Positions 46,872 through 58,867 are shown, counted from the stretch's first letter. The stretch is 62,000 nucleotides of DNA from Strigamia acuminata (GCA_949358305.1 OX442314.1:7247060-7309059), one strand, 5' to 3'. Made by a program: numbers and translations. The notes: a model not told the origin generated them from the letters alone.

Positions 46872-48338
46872 GGGAAAAGCCAAAACTGTCTAACCCCGGC
46901 TCTCCCTCATACAGGACAACCTGAGACAAACGGGGCACTGTCAAAGTAAACATTTTAACAATTTTAACAATCAATGGAAATAATTTAAAGACAATAAGAA
47001 GAAAATAAAAAGAAAATGGTTATGAATTAGCTTTCTAAATAAATCAATTTCCATCTTATTTTTTTTTAATTGTTATAATTTTCTTTTTAAAGAAAAGGGT
47101 TACTATCAAACAAGGGGTACCGTATGTCTCAAATAGCTTTACTATACTATAAATTGTGTTGTGAGGTTAAAAGGTACGAAAACAAATCCCAAAACACCCA
47201 AAACACTTAAAACACGAGTTTTGAAACCAGGTACTGTATACGAAAGGATTGGACCATTGGACCACATTTAAATTTGGCTCCCAGGAAATCACTTGCTGCT
47301 CGCTGTTAAAGTATTGCAATAACGGGCGATACGCGCAAATTGCACTTTTGTAGCATTCTTCAATTATTCAGTTTATGTTTGTTATCGAGTGCATGATGCC
47401 ATACTGTGGCGGTGTCTTAAACACAGGGCAGCATGCAACCTACATTATATAGTTGAGTATGTTGTCACCAGACTGTGGCAACGTAACCTCGCACCCATAA
47501 CATTTCCAATATGGCGGCGCACATGGACAATCAGTGTTAGGTGCGGTACGCCCATCGTGGACCACGGTACAAGTGCGCAGTACATGTGCAGATTCCAAAA
47601 AGTACCGCGGTCCCGATATGCGGTACACAGCGCTGCCGCACAAAGTACCGCGGTCCTGATATGCGGTACACAGCGCTGCCGCACAAAGTACCGCGGTCCT
47701 AGTAGCATATTCGCAGAACATACCCGATTTCGGCAACAACGGTGGCCAGGAGTGACTAATGACTCAATAACTTAAAAATCACCATCCAACCTAATCTAAC
47801 TTAACCTAACCTAACCTAACTGAGTCACACAAAGCAAACCAAAGCAAAACAAATCAAAATAGCAAGCAAACAGACAATAAATTCAAAATTTTACTGCAGA
47901 ATTTTGATTTTCAAGTTATTGAATCATTATAGTCTCTCCTGGTGCATTGTTTTTGGGATTTTGCAGTAAATTTTGCGGTCCATGTAAAAACGCGAGAAAA
48001 CACGGGATTTGCAGTGTTTTCCCTCGTTCTCAGTTTTAATCGTTTTTTTTATAGTTTTAATAATTTATTATTTTTAATTACTCTGGTTAGGCACACTCCC
48101 CAGGCACACCTCGCCCAAATTAGGCTGGGGTGAGTTGCAAATTAACATAGAACACATGAAAACACATAAAAAGATATAAGAACAGAAAAATGTCGTAAAA
48201 ATGTCATGAAGTGACATAAAAATCACACAGTTTATGGTACAACGTACAAACACAGCAGCAGAACCGATAATTTGTTTACACAACAACCTAATCATACATA
48301 CACTGCCATTAAAAGTCTAAAATATCTAATATCTAGAT
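46872..48338. other. Spacer between peptide gene 2 and channel copy 3
   Basis: 46880-47300 is the conserved peptide-gene downstream flank. A 43-bp unit beginning AAAGTACCGCGGTCC repeats about 2.4 times at 47598-47702. A (CCTAA)n-like tract lies at 47787-47820. No gene seen. Confidence 0.6.
47787..47820. repeat. Short interstitial (CCTAA)n tract
   Basis: ACTTAACCTAACCTAACCTAAC: about four perfect and two imperfect units of the arthropod telomere repeat, on the TTAGG complement strand. Confidence 0.75.
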
Positions 48339-48594
48339 CAGCGGTCGGCAACTGGCGGCCCGCGGGCCGGATCCGGACCGCGGAAGGTCGAAACTTGGAC
48401 CGCCAGATATTTTTTATTATATATTTTTTTGGTATTTTTGTTGTTTTTTGGTGTTTTTTTAATTTTTTTGTTTTTTTTTTGGTGTTTTTGGTGTTTTTTG
48501 TGTTCTTTTGTTTTATTTTGTTGTCTTTTTCTGGACCTCGAAAAAAATTTTTACTAGTATCCGGACCCCACTCAAAATTACTTGCCGACCCCTG
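48339..48594. mobile_element. hAT-type MITE with perfect 8-bp target duplication
   Basis: Ends CAGCGGTCGGCAA and TTGCCGACCCCTG, flanked by ATCTAGAT on both sides (48331-48338 and 48595-48602). 256 bp, no ORF. The homologous site upstream of channel copy 2 (about 38415) is empty. Confidence 0.9.
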
Positions 48595-48949
48595 ATCTAG
48601 ATAGTAATTATGTTTACGAAGCAAGCCAGTTGGTAAACAAATGATAAAAATGAACAACAAACGTTCATTTTTATGATACATGATAATTTAAGACAACCAT
48701 AAATTTGATTGAGGAAATAAGAATTTATTACCGTAACCAAACAAAGAACAGTCGATTCTGAACTAAGTGTTGGTAGACACCACATTATTTCCCTTTATCT
48801 TCGTAACACTACCAAAAGCAGGTAAGACATCAAAAACTATGTTAAACTGAGGAGAATCTCCCCCGAATATTTGTATACAAATAACGTATTTACAAGTCAT
48901 CATATGTCATTACAGAATATTCATTTCAGCCAAACTTGAATTCTGTACG

Positions 48950-50610
48950 ATGCAGAATAATTTTTTGGTGGGAAAACTACGTCCGGTAATTTACCGATTG
49001 TTAAATGACGATAAAAACAAACTTCGATGCAACTTAATTGGTTTGGATGATTTCGTAAACAGCAGACGGCACTGGACAAAGCGTCACATCTTTTGGCTGC
49101 TTTTATTCTCATTTTGCACATGCGTGCTCACTTATCAGACTTATGATAGAATAATGCAATACTTAAGTTATCCTATGGCTGTTGATGTAACGAGTAAATC
49201 AGAAGATGTCATTCTTCCACAATTGATGATCTGTAGTAGCAATACGAAAGAAATGGCGAGACTATGGAATAAAACTTACATTAAACTCAAAGCTCAACCG
49301 GATGAATGCTCTGATATGTTGAAAACTCTGATAACAAACCCAGCCTACAATGTAGACGAACTTTGGAAAGCTGCTAATTTGACGAAAGAAATAGTGAGCA
49401 TAAAAATAAAAGTAAAAAGATAGAATAAAGCATTTTTTATTTGATCAATTAAAATGATTTTAACCTTTCATTTCGCACAGGGATATTCTAAATCAAGCAA
49501 AACAGTTGTTGTGGCAGAAATTGGATACATTTTGGGAATGTGCTCAACATTTCAATTTCGTATGTATACTGTATAACCAAAAATGTGTCTATCTAGCACT
49601 CTAATTCAATATGTTTTATTGCCACAGCAAAAGCTTCTAGTGACTCATTTGTTGGACAAGTACTGACGGTAAAAATGGAAAAAAGTTATGATAACATATG
49701 CCCTACAGCGCCATATTGGGTAATTTTTAATGAATTAAAACTGTGATTTGTATTTATCATCTTCTTTTTGCAATTAGCTTTTCCTTGCATTTCATGATTT
49801 TGGAAGACAGCTTGGCATGGGAAGACAATTTATCGGTGGAACAAAAAAAGTTTATTTGAATTACAACAAAGTAAGATTTAATCCAAGAATGTACATTTAC
49901 TAAGGTTCGCTTAATTTTGTTTACAATTTTTAGTTCATATTTCTGAATTCACCGATAAATGAATGCTCCAGTGAAGATGAATTCAGAGAATGTTATCGAA
50001 GTTGTCTATTGAAAAGATTAAAACAGCATTTAACATGCAGGTAAGCATACTGCACATCAGATGGTATCGTACAATTGTTAGTTTTCATAAATAAATGTTC
50101 ACACATCACTTTGATAAATAAAAAAACCAGTATAATGTCCAAATAGTTTTAGATTACACACAAACGCTTCATCACCGACATTCACAAGTGCTATCAATCC
50201 CACAATGCAATACAAACTCAATATTGTTACCAAACCCGTCCCATAATCCAACATAATCTCGAACCCACAATAATTTTACAAACAAACTCTCTAACAACAA
50301 TCAAAAACATCGCCATCAAAAATCTTTTTTGCTAGATTCCCCTTCATGAAAATTGATTTGCCACTTTGCAAATGTTCAAAGGACATAAACATGCAATATG
50401 ATGCTGCAAAACAGCTAATCGAAACCACAGATCCAATTTCTGTTTGCCAATGTCGACGTTCATGTGAAAAAATAACTGTTACACCATCCACTGAGACAGG
50501 CATGGCAGATGATAAAAAAGAATTTTCCGCGTCTTTAGAAATAACTAATGATCGAATGAGCGTGTATGAAGAACGTTACACCTACGATGTTATCGCTCTA
50601 CTGTCAGATT
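48950..50610 (+). pseudogene. DEG/ENaC channel gene, copy 3, cut by an LTR element in TM2
   Basis: Exons 48950-49393, 49481-49559, 49628-49719, 49778-49870, 49934-50040 and 50334-50610 match half 1 of copy 2 exon by exon. TM1 is HIFWLLLFSFCTCVLTY, followed by YLSYP. The ectodomain keeps the Cys pattern (CSSEDEFRECYRSCL). No stop or frameshift is seen in these exons, unlike copies 1 and 2. The reading frame breaks at LLSD just before the TM2 pore signature, where the LTR (TGCTGCG) begins at 50611; the chimaeric frame ends 10 codons later. The second half, if it exists, lies beyond the retroelement outside this window. The 5' flank (48600-48830) matches that of copy 2, including the AAAAGCAG|GTA donor. 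Confidence 0.8.
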
Positions 50611-51569
50611 TGCTGCGATCCGGGTTTTTATCTACTTAATTTCTAATAAATTAAGCAGAAACCGCAGGTGAATGCTTAACAAGACTTATATCGCGGCCGA
50701 AACTTGTCTAGGGTTAAGTTTATGGAAATAAAGGCACAATTTAATATGGTAATAAAAATCACACAAATATTTATTCTTTAAATTACAATATATATTAAAA
50801 ACGATGGAAATATCACAGAATGCGACAAGTCGCAAGAATAAATGAGCGGGAACAATGGAAGGGCTTGCAACGACTGTTGCAAGCTACAAAGCGCTAAAAT
50901 GGCGCTTAAACAACACACAGTTGTTAGGCGAAGGCGAATTGTCTTCGTTTGCTGAACTCACGAACGATGGTCGAAGACGATGGTTCTCGTGGGCTCCTTC
51001 TACGGCTCGTGCGACGGCTCGGCGGCGGTGGTTGACGGCTGTAGGCGTCCGGCTCTCGTACGATGGCGGTGGCTGTCGTTCGCGCGGCAGCGACGGCGAT
51101 GGTTCACGATCGTCGGGAAACTTCTACTTCTCGATAGCTGGAATTAGCGACGGCTAATTCAAGCTGAATTGCTGGCTTTGTGCGTTTGATACACAAAGAT
51201 AGCAGGCGAAACTGAGTTACAACGGTCCTCTATCAATACTTTTCTTTCAGGAGCAAAAGCAGTGATGTTGAGGTTGTTGTTGTATTTTTCAGAGTCCCGA
51301 TTTGAGCCAAGACGCGAGCCCAGCACGCTTCAATATTGCGCAGAAAACCTGCGCACTTAGCTCAAATGGGTGCAACTAGTGGTTATTACACCATATTGCA
51401 CCATAACGGCTAATAACCGTTTTCACCCCGGACAACCTGGGGTGATATGTGCCTAGAGAGGATTTCTCCCCTCGGTCACATGATCTGACTTGGCGTGTGC
51501 CACAGTCAAATTAATTAGAAGATAATTAATTTAATCTTCTAAGTTGGTGAATATTTTGAGATCACCACA
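50611..51569 (-). repeat. 3' LTR of the large element
   Basis: TG...CA boundaries (TGCTGCGATCC ... GATCACCACA). An AATAAA on the minus strand lies near 50770. The other LTR starts at 61993. Confidence 0.85.
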
Positions 51570-51583
51570 CATCCCCCCATTTA
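51570..51583 (-). promoter_or_regulatory. Polypurine tract of the large element
   Basis: AAATGGGGGGATG on the minus strand directly precedes the 3' LTR; it primes plus-strand DNA synthesis in LTR elements. Confidence 0.75.
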
Positions 51584-51621
51584 AGACGAATCTTACATGG
51601 AGAGAAAATGAACGAACCAAT

Positions 51622-54418
51622 TTATGATTCGTCCATGTTCTGAGTTCGCTCGGGCGTCAACGGGCGCATCATATCCGTGGTGTCGTCCCTCGGGTTGGAC
51701 CGCTCGTTAACCGTACACAGGTCGCGACCTGCGTTTGGTCCGGAGACCATTCCAGGGTTGACATGAAGCCAAACCTGGATGATTCTCGCCGAGTTCGCTC
51801 GGTTGAAAAATCCTAGCGCCGCAAACTCTATGGGATCCTCTGGCGCCAATCGTGCTCTCAGGAGTCGATCGTGGAGCACTGATGGTGGGCTTAACACCCG
51901 GATGTGGTCCTCGAGCCACATAAACACCTGCCTCGACAACTTGTGGTTGTTGCTAAGCAGTGTTCGCGTATCCGGCGTCAAATAGAAGTGCGGATACAGG
52001 CGCATCAGGGTCTTGAAAGCCGACTCTTTTTTCAGCGGCTTGACCTTCGTCTCCGGCTTGGCTGGCGGCGGCGGCGGCGGACGTGAGTCTTCCGTCGTGG
52101 CATCGTCAAAATGGCACTGCGGGCCCAAGAAAACCAACGCGGGTGCGGAGGTTGACGAGGGTGTGACGCCTCGTCCCGGTGCTCGACCCACACCGGGGAG
52201 CTGACGGGTTTCGACTACCCGTTGAACTCCGGCTGGAGTTTGAGAACTTCCGGCGTTCTCTGGCCAAAATGAACATCCAGCGCCCTCTTGGGCCGACTGG
52301 AAAACAGCCAGTGACGCAGCTGCTGTGGCGCTTGTAACTGGAAGCGGTGGTCTTCCGGCTATTCGCGCCGTGGCCTTCGCAAAGGACCACTCGGTTCGCA
52401 ACCGAACGGCGGCCTCTTCTTCGGTCTCACCGTTTGCTACGACTTGCTTTATTAGCTCGGCTAAGATCGTAGGCGGGTCGAGCCTGAGGTGGTACCACAG
52501 CTCGACTTTCTTCTCCGACAGGCCCATCGGCGCGGTCCAAAGGTACGTAATGGCCGCTAACGCCTGTCCTGGCGAAGGAAGAACACCAGGGTACAACACC
52601 CTAGTCATCCCCGGAATTAGCTGACGCTGAAAATCCATCAGGCGGGGATCATCAATGGTCTTGATGTCGGAGAGTTCTAGCCTTTCAGCTAGTCTCTGCC
52701 AGTCCTTCTGCGACTCGGCGATCTGGGCGCTTTGGTAGGCGTCCAGCTTCTTGAGCACTTCCTGCTGCGCTCTAATGGGTTGCTGCTCGTAGCAGGTCCA
52801 TTGTGGGCCGAACGACTCACTGAAAAATGGCCGGAGTTGCAGGTTGCTCACTCCAGCCGGCAAGCGGGAAACATAACCATGTTCGGGCAAGCGGCTAGCG
52901 TGTCCAGGTACTGGCACGCTACAGTCGGGAGAGATATCACCGACAACACGTCTCATGGCGTATGGAGTAGCCGGGTTGTCCACTTTGAACGTGGAGGCGG
53001 TTCGGCTACTTCGGGCGGACTTAATTGTGGAGTCCGATTCAAAACTTAACGAAGACGACGAGCCAAACGACTCTGGTGTCCGTCCTCGTCGCGACTGCGG
53101 GCGTGATGGCTGCGCGTCAGTCGAATATGGGCGCGATCGCCTCTGTCGCTCCTCTCGATCGCGACTCGATTCGCGGAACATTGGTCGGACTGGAACCGGC
53201 GGAGGGAGTTGCCCCACCCTCAAATCCTCGTCTTGCGGCGGAGGATTGATGGCCGCTGGGGCCGGAATTTCATCTTCTTGATAAAAAGGGAGAGCGCAAC
53301 GCGCTTGCTCCTCTGCCTCGTGTTCTCGAGCCAGTTGTCGATTTTCGTCGACGCGAAGCTGCACCGCGGCAGCTCTGAGTGCTTTGGACGGGAAAAATCC
53401 CGGAAAATCGTTAAAACACCCGGCGAGCGCCAACTGGTGGAGCTCGGTTTGTGTGACGGGAAGTTGTGGGTTCCCGTCACGAACGGATTTGCGATACCGT
53501 TTAACGACTTCGCGTTGTGTCGTTTTGAGGTTCTTCCTCAATTGGGTGAGAGCACCGTAATTAATTCCGGTACTCTTTAGCGCTCTTCTGCGCTCGTGAC
53601 GCTCTCGTGGCGTCACTGGCCACTGGTTGTGCAGCAACTCTGCTGCAAGCGGTCCTGGGGGGCTCTCGTCGAGCGTCCACTCGATTTCGTCGACACCGTC
53701 CACGTGAAGGCGCTCGATGAACCGGCCTCTTGCTCCGAATCCTTGCAGAGCCGATCTGCTGAAGTCGTGGCGCAGCTTCCACCACGTGTTGTTTGCCGTC
53801 TTCAGTCTTCTGATTTTTTCGGGCAACGCCGCTCGAAAAATCAGCGGGTGCTGAGTCGGCACGTGATCGGGAAGCGCGAATGGCGTTTCTCGATCCCTCT
53901 CGATCTGTATTCGAAGAAAAAATAAATAAATTAGTTTATTTAAAAATAAACAAATAATTTCTTATTTGAAATATTTTTTAAGCTTAGCGCTTGTGGCTGT
54001 GAGTCACTAAGGGATGTTGGTTGTCATGGCAACTCCCTTCGCACATGCTTGAAGCACGTGACTTTTATAGCCGCCATTTTTATTTTTTAGCGGCTTGTGT
54101 TTGAAGTCAGGAAAAGTGAAATTACTCAATTTTTCTGACTTAAACACTTGGTAAAAATTTATTCTAATAATTTACCCGTTGTTGAAGCGTCAATTGAACG
54201 TCTTCATTTGCCCCTTCCATGGGCATTTCTCCGTCCGCCTGGAGTTGGATCGCTTCCTCGTCCATTCTCTTTCGTTTTCCGGTAATTTCGGAAATTCTTT
54301 CGTCTTGAAAGAGAAATAATACATAAATCTTATGTTTTATCAAATTTTTCATACAGAAAAATTACTTACGATCAGGTTGTCGAACTATTCGGGTCGTAAC
54401 GTAGGCGATGCGATGCAT
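51622..54418 (-). CDS. Spliced third ORF in the envelope position, unknown function
   Basis: Three exons give one frame of 819 aa: 54418-54370, 54303-54176, 53904-51622. The junctions are GT-AG (donor GTAAGTAAT at 54369; donor GTAAATTAT at 54175; acceptor TTCGAATACAG ending 53905) and keep frame exactly. It starts MHRIAYVTTRIVRQPD. The protein is Arg/Pro/Ser-rich with an RS-like patch (about residues 280-350), a poly-Pro run (PPPPPPAKPETK) and helical Trp-containing segments. I see no signal peptide, transmembrane helix or fusion-type hydrophobic stretch, so it is not an evident envelope protein. It must be expressed from a subgenomic mRNA. A chromatin, RNA-binding or structural accessory role is possible but unsupported. 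Confidence 0.7.
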
Positions 54419-54607
54419 ACACTCTCGAAACTTTTGAAAAAGTGACTAAGTTCGTTGATTGCAAACACGAACTTGGATTAGAGACGCTTTGTGACGTCAC
54501 TAATTATAACGTATGATTAACGTTGTCATTCGAGTGGGTACTACGAATGACGTCACGAGATTGCTTTCTCGGATCTTTTGGGTAAACCTAAAAGGTGAAA
54601 GACAACA

Positions 54608-57600
54608 CTATGTCTTGGCTCGCGGAACGCGAGATCTCAAGTTGTACTTTGACTTTCGCGAAGTACAATCCAACTTGTTTAGATTGTCATCAGCATCGTC
54701 TCCAATGTCAGATGAGTTATATACTTCATTGTTTGAAATTTTCTCTTTTTCTAAAAACATTTCCTTTTCTAGATTTTCATCAAGAGAAACATTTTCAAGT
54801 CGCTGGTTTATTTCATCGACTTCGTTATTTTTGAGTTTCGATTTTTTACTCGATTCCGTGTTTTCGACAGGAATTTTGGATAATTTAGCATCATCCAAGG
54901 TATTAACAATATTCTTTGTTTTTTGACCCACTTCCTCCCCTTCCAGCCAAATTTCTTGGTTGAAAACGGGAAAGTACGGCATTAATTCAGTGCCGTGAAC
55001 AGCTGGATAAATTTTATTATCACTCAGCCGTCGAAGTTGAAAGGCGCCTCCTTGTAACCTTTTGATAATTACATAAGGCCCATTCCTTTTCGGTGAAATG
55101 CCTGCTGCTATTCCTTTAGCGGCATTTGAGAGAATATGAGACTCTCGCCAGACTAAATCATTTTGTCTGAAGTTGTCGAATTTTTTATCTGATTTTTCAG
55201 CTTCGACACGGCGTCTCAAATCTAAGACGTGAGACATCATATGCTGATACGTCTCTGCAATTATTGTTTCTAATTTCTGAACATATAAATGCGGATTTTT
55301 TGGATCAATGACTAAAATTCCTTCCGGAATTCTTGGATCCCAAGGAATTCTTAATTCTCGGAAAAAATTTAAGAAAGCAGGAGAATAATCTCTGCCTCTT
55401 GTTACAGTTGTTCTCAAACTGAATGCAAATTCGCGTAGATACTCATCCCATTGGTCATGAATATCTAAATAAATCGAAACTAAATATTTAATATCTCGAT
55501 TGGTTCTCTCCACAGGATTGCTTTGTGGATGATAAATCGATGTCGGTGTTCGCGACATGTCGAATTTTTTGCAAAATTCTTTATAGACCTGTGATCGAAA
55601 TTGTGGTCCATTATCACTTATGATTTGTCTCGGAAATCCGAAAGTCATTGATAAGTGATAAATTGTGTTGGCAACTTTTATTGCCGTTGGATTACACATT
55701 GGAAATAATTCGGGCCAATGTGTAGCGACATCTACGATGACGCAAATGTGGGTATTGTTTTTTCTGGTTCTTGGTTTGGGACCAGACAAATCCACACTGA
55801 GGCAGTCAAATGGTCCAAATGGTCCAATTTGAGCGCCTTCAATTTCGGTCTTTGATCTCGGCTTACATGCCTGACATCCTTGACAATGTTGAATAAAACG
55901 TGTAATATCACGTTTCATACCTTTCCAGGTATAAACTCTTCGAGTTCGGTACATTGTCCTCGCAATGCCTGGGTGGCCGGACAGTGGATGTCCGTGCATC
56001 AACCAAATGATTTTATAAATCAATTTTCTTGGCACAACAACTTTAAGTGCCCTACCATCCTCTCCCAATTCATCGGTGGAGGTAGGATGATAATGGAGTA
56101 GCATATCTTCTTCAATGAGATAAGTACTCGCGTGTCTTTCAAAGTTTCTTCTTTGAAGACGAGTTACTATGTAACTTGGATATTGCTTGTTTAGCAAGTA
56201 ATTGCGAATATGTTGGCAAAATTCGTCTGCTTTTTGCGCTGCAATAATGTCATCTCTCGTTGGAGGATCACATTCTAATTGCTTCGCAATTTTAGCTGCA
56301 AATGCTTTAATTAAAACATTTGTTGTTGGCAGCTCGAATTTTTTAGCCATCATAGCTCTTAATTCGACGTCAGGGGTTCCTGACGGATCATGCATGTTAA
56401 TACAAAAATTAATTAATGCTTGATCGTCGTCATTAACTATTATTGACTTGGGTAATTCGTTCAATTTTCCCATTTGCCAATTTCGGCAAGGAGATGGACA
56501 ATATGATAATAAATCATCATTATCGCCATCGTCTTCTGGTTCGTCAGGTGCGCTGACAGGTGCACGTGACAATGCGTCTGCTATTACATTTAGCGGACCT
56601 TTGACGTATTGTATTTCGAACGAATACGCCATCAGCTCCATTTGCCAACGAGCTAATCTGCCCGACGGGTCAGATAACGACATCAACCACTTAAGTGCTT
56701 GGTGATCCGTTTGTACAGTGAATGTAGTGTACTCTAAGTATGGGCGAAATTTGCGTAATCCCCATACCACTGCGAGACATTCTAATTCTGTCACAGTATA
56801 ATTCTTTTCAGCGGGTTGCAAGCTTCTGCTTGCATACACGCATGGCATTTCGACTTCTTGGCCATCCACATTTTTCTTTTGTGTAAGGGCTGCACCCAAC
56901 CCTTGTTTACTGGCGTCAGTATGAACAATAAATGGCATGTACAAGTCAGGCATCTTCATTGTTTCAGCATTCGTAAGCAGGTCTTTTATTGCGTCGAATG
57001 CTGCTTGATGATGCAGTTCCCAATCGAACTCCGCATCTTTCTTCAAGAGTGGCCTTAGTGGTTCTGCCACTGTGGCCAAATTCTTGATTAGGCGGTGAAA
57101 GAAATTCACCATGCCTAGAAATCTTTGTAATTCCTTAAGATTGGTAGGAGCAGGAAATTGCGTAATTGCAGCGACTTTTTTAGGGTCTACTGCAAGTCCT
57201 TCTACTCCTACTTTGTAGCCTAGAAAAATTAATTCCTTTCTACAGAGATGCGTCTTGCCAGGGTGCGCATGTAAATTAGCTTCTGCCAATTTTTTAAACA
57301 CTATATCTAAATGTTTAATGTGTTCTTCGAACGATTTGGATACAACAATTATGTCATCCAAATATGCCCATGCAAATTTTCTGTAAACGTCACCCAAAAC
57401 TTTTTCCATTAATTCTTGGAAGGTAGTTGGTGCGTTTACTAATCCGAAAGGCATGACTAAAAACATTAGTCTTCCCATTGGGCTCCAGAAGGCAGTTTTT
57501 TCTCTGTCTTCAGGTCGCAATTCTATCTGCCAATATCCCTTGGTCAGATCTATAGTACTGACCCATTCGAATTCTCCGATTTCTCGCAGAATTTCCTCAA

Positions 57601-58867
57601 TTGTTGGCATTTGAGGTGGGTTGTACTTAGTATGTGTATTGATGGGGCGAAAATCAATGCACAAGCGTGGGTCGTTTCCTGGTCGCATGACTAGGACTGG
57701 CCGCATTCCGTAATCGCCTTCAGCTTTGACGACTACGCCTTTGTCAATCATGTCTTGACAAAGTTGTCTGATTATTTCCCTTTTTTGAGGGTTTATGCTC
57801 TTAAAGGGGACACGGATGGGTTTCTCCGTGTCAAGCTCAATTTTGTGCTTAACCAGGTGTGTTTTACCTGGATCTTTAGAAATAATCCTTTTATGTTTGG
57901 ATAACATCTTTTCTAATAATTTGGATTGCTCCAAATTTAAGTTAGCTTCTTCGACTAACTTTTGGATGAAATTCTCTTCATCAATTTTGCCTTGAGTTAC
58001 ACTTGCAGCGTAAGCTTTTGCAAAGGTCACAAATGAGGAATCGGGTTCCTCCACTTTCTCCAAATAACGTTCCAGCAACGCTTGTGGAATGTAGGGTAAA
58101 TCTGCATCCACAGGTTGCGTGAAATTCCAAGACATCGTCTGTGGATTAGGTTGGATTTTTAATTTATTCATAAAATCGCAACCCAATAGTACCATTGGAT
58201 ACTTATTTGGTATTACGATGAACGGATGACGTAACGTGCCATGTGTCCACCGAAATGAAAGATGGATGGTTCCATCTGGAGTGACTTCTTCACTTGCCGT
58301 CGTGACTCTGACACCAGGTCCGATAGGTCGCAGATATTTTTCTAGACCTAATTGATTAATAACTGAAGTGGCTAGGAAGCTTTTATTTGCTCCTGAGTCC
58401 AACATTCCGGTTATTACACCTTTTAACGTTTCTAACTTTAACGTTGGAAGGTCATGGCTGTTTGGTATTCCAGCCACTTTGCACTCAAACTTGCGCAATT
58501 TATGATGAACTGTAATTGGAGGCTCCAAAGGCAATTCATCTAATAACTCATTGGTATCAAGAGTTGTAGCTGCAAATAACTTAATGCATTCCTCAATTCC
58601 AGGTGTCTCTGGAACTGAGCTTGGTCTATCGTCTTTAACTTCGACTTTATCTTGAATATTGGAAGTGTCTTCTTCAGTCGGGGTTTCGCCGACAATCTCC
58701 TTTTTTACATCAAGAGATCCATTTTCTTTTAGTTCAGTTTGACGAATTAATTCATCAATAACTTCTTCAACATCTTCCATTATCTTCAGATTTTCATTCT
58801 CTGATTCCGATTTCGGAGGTGACGCAGCGTCCACTAGACCTGATGGATCTGCGTCTACAAGTTTTTT
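54608..58867 (-). CDS. pol: Pol polyprotein: protease, reverse transcriptase, RNase H, integrase
   Basis: An open frame of about 1408 codons counted from GTG at 58834, entered in the -1 frame from Gag at the A AAA AAC heptamer. Domain order is the Ty3/gypsy one. Aspartic protease MLDSGANKSF near residue 146. Reverse transcriptase, with RPINTHTKYNPPQMPT and FGLVNAPTTFQELM, has the catalytic YLDDII near 491. RNase H has HTDASKQGLGAAL and TELECLAVVWGL. Integrase has an HHCC zinc domain (HPLSGHPG ... CQGCQAC, about 950-990) and a D-D-E core: VDLSGP (about 1013), SDNGPQF (about 1073), PVERTNR (about 1109). A GPY/F-type module (RNGPYVIIKRLQGGAF) lies near 1245. No chromodomain recognised. All catalytic residues are present. 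The ORF ends in a basic tail (YNLRSRVPRAK). Confidence 0.95.
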   Translation of the reverse strand, partial: KKLVDADPSGLVDAASPPKSESENENLKIMEDVEEVIDELIRQTELKENGSLDVKKEIVGETPTEEDTSNIQDKVEVKDDRPSSVPETPGIEECIKLFAATTLDTNELLDELPLEPPITVHHKLRKFECKVAGIPNSHDLPTLKLETLKGVITGMLDSGANKSFLATSVINQLGLEKYLRPIGPGVRVTTASEEVTPDGTIHLSFRWTHGTLRHPFIVIPNKYPMVLLGCDFMNKLKIQPNPQTMSWNFTQPVDADLPYIPQALLERYLEKVEEPDSSFVTFAKAYAASVTQGKIDEENFIQKLVEEANLNLEQSKLLEKMLSKHKRIISKDPGKTHLVKHKIELDTEKPIRVPFKSINPQKREIIRQLCQDMIDKGVVVKAEGDYGMRPVLVMRPGNDPRLCIDFRPINTHTKYNPPQMPTIEEILREIGEFEWVSTIDLTKGYWQIELRPEDREKTAFWSPMGRLMFLVMPFGLVNAPTTFQELMEKVLGDVYRKFAWAYLDDIIVVSKSFEEHIKHLDIVFKKLAEANLHAHPGKTHLCRKELIFLGYKVGVEGLAVDPKKVAAITQFPAPTNLKELQRFLGMVNFFHRLIKNLATVAEPLRPLLKKDAEFDWELHHQAAFDAIKDLLTNAETMKMPDLYMPFIVHTDASKQGLGAALTQKKNVDGQEVEMPCVYASRSLQPAEKNYTVTELECLAVVWGLRKFRPYLEYTTFTVQTDHQALKWLMSLSDPSGRLARWQMELMAYSFEIQYVKGPLNVIADALSRAPVSAPDEPEDDGDNDDLLSYCPSPCRNWQMGKLNELPKSIIVNDDDQALINFCINMHDPSGTPDVELRAMMAKKFELPTTNVLIKAFAAKIAKQLECDPPTRDDIIAAQKADEFCQHIRNYLLNKQYPSYIVTRLQRRNFERHASTYLIEEDMLLHYHPTSTDELGEDGRALKVVVPRKLIYKIIWLMHGHPLSGHPGIARTMYRTRRVYTWKGMKRDITRFIQHCQGCQACKPRSKTEIEGAQIGPFGPFDCLSVDLSGPKPRTRKNNTHICVIVDVATHWPELFPMCNPTAIKVANTIYHLSMTFGFPRQIISDNGPQFRSQVYKEFCKKFDMSRTPTSIYHPQSNPVERTNRDIKYLVSIYLDIHDQWDEYLREFAFSLRTTVTRGRDYSPAFLNFFRELRIPWDPRIPEGILVIDPKNPHLYVQKLETIIAETYQHMMSHVLDLRRRVEAEKSDKKFDNFRQNDLVWRESHILSNAAKGIAAGISPKRNGPYVIIKRLQGGAFQLRRLSDNKIYPAVHGTELMPYFPVFNQEIWLEGEEVGQKTKNIVNTLDDAKLSKIPVENTESSKKSKLKNNEVDEINQRLENVSLDENLEKEMFLEKEKISNNEVYNSSDIGDDADDNLNKLDCTSRKSKYNLRSRVPRAKT

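Noticed and set aside
47787-47820. Chromosome end (telomere)
   Set aside because: Only a handful of CCTAA units with unique sequence on both sides, so it is interstitial.
53596-53925. Plus-strand ORF overlapping the third ORF of the large LTR element
   Set aside because: Antisense shadow of a GC-rich coding exon; no motif.
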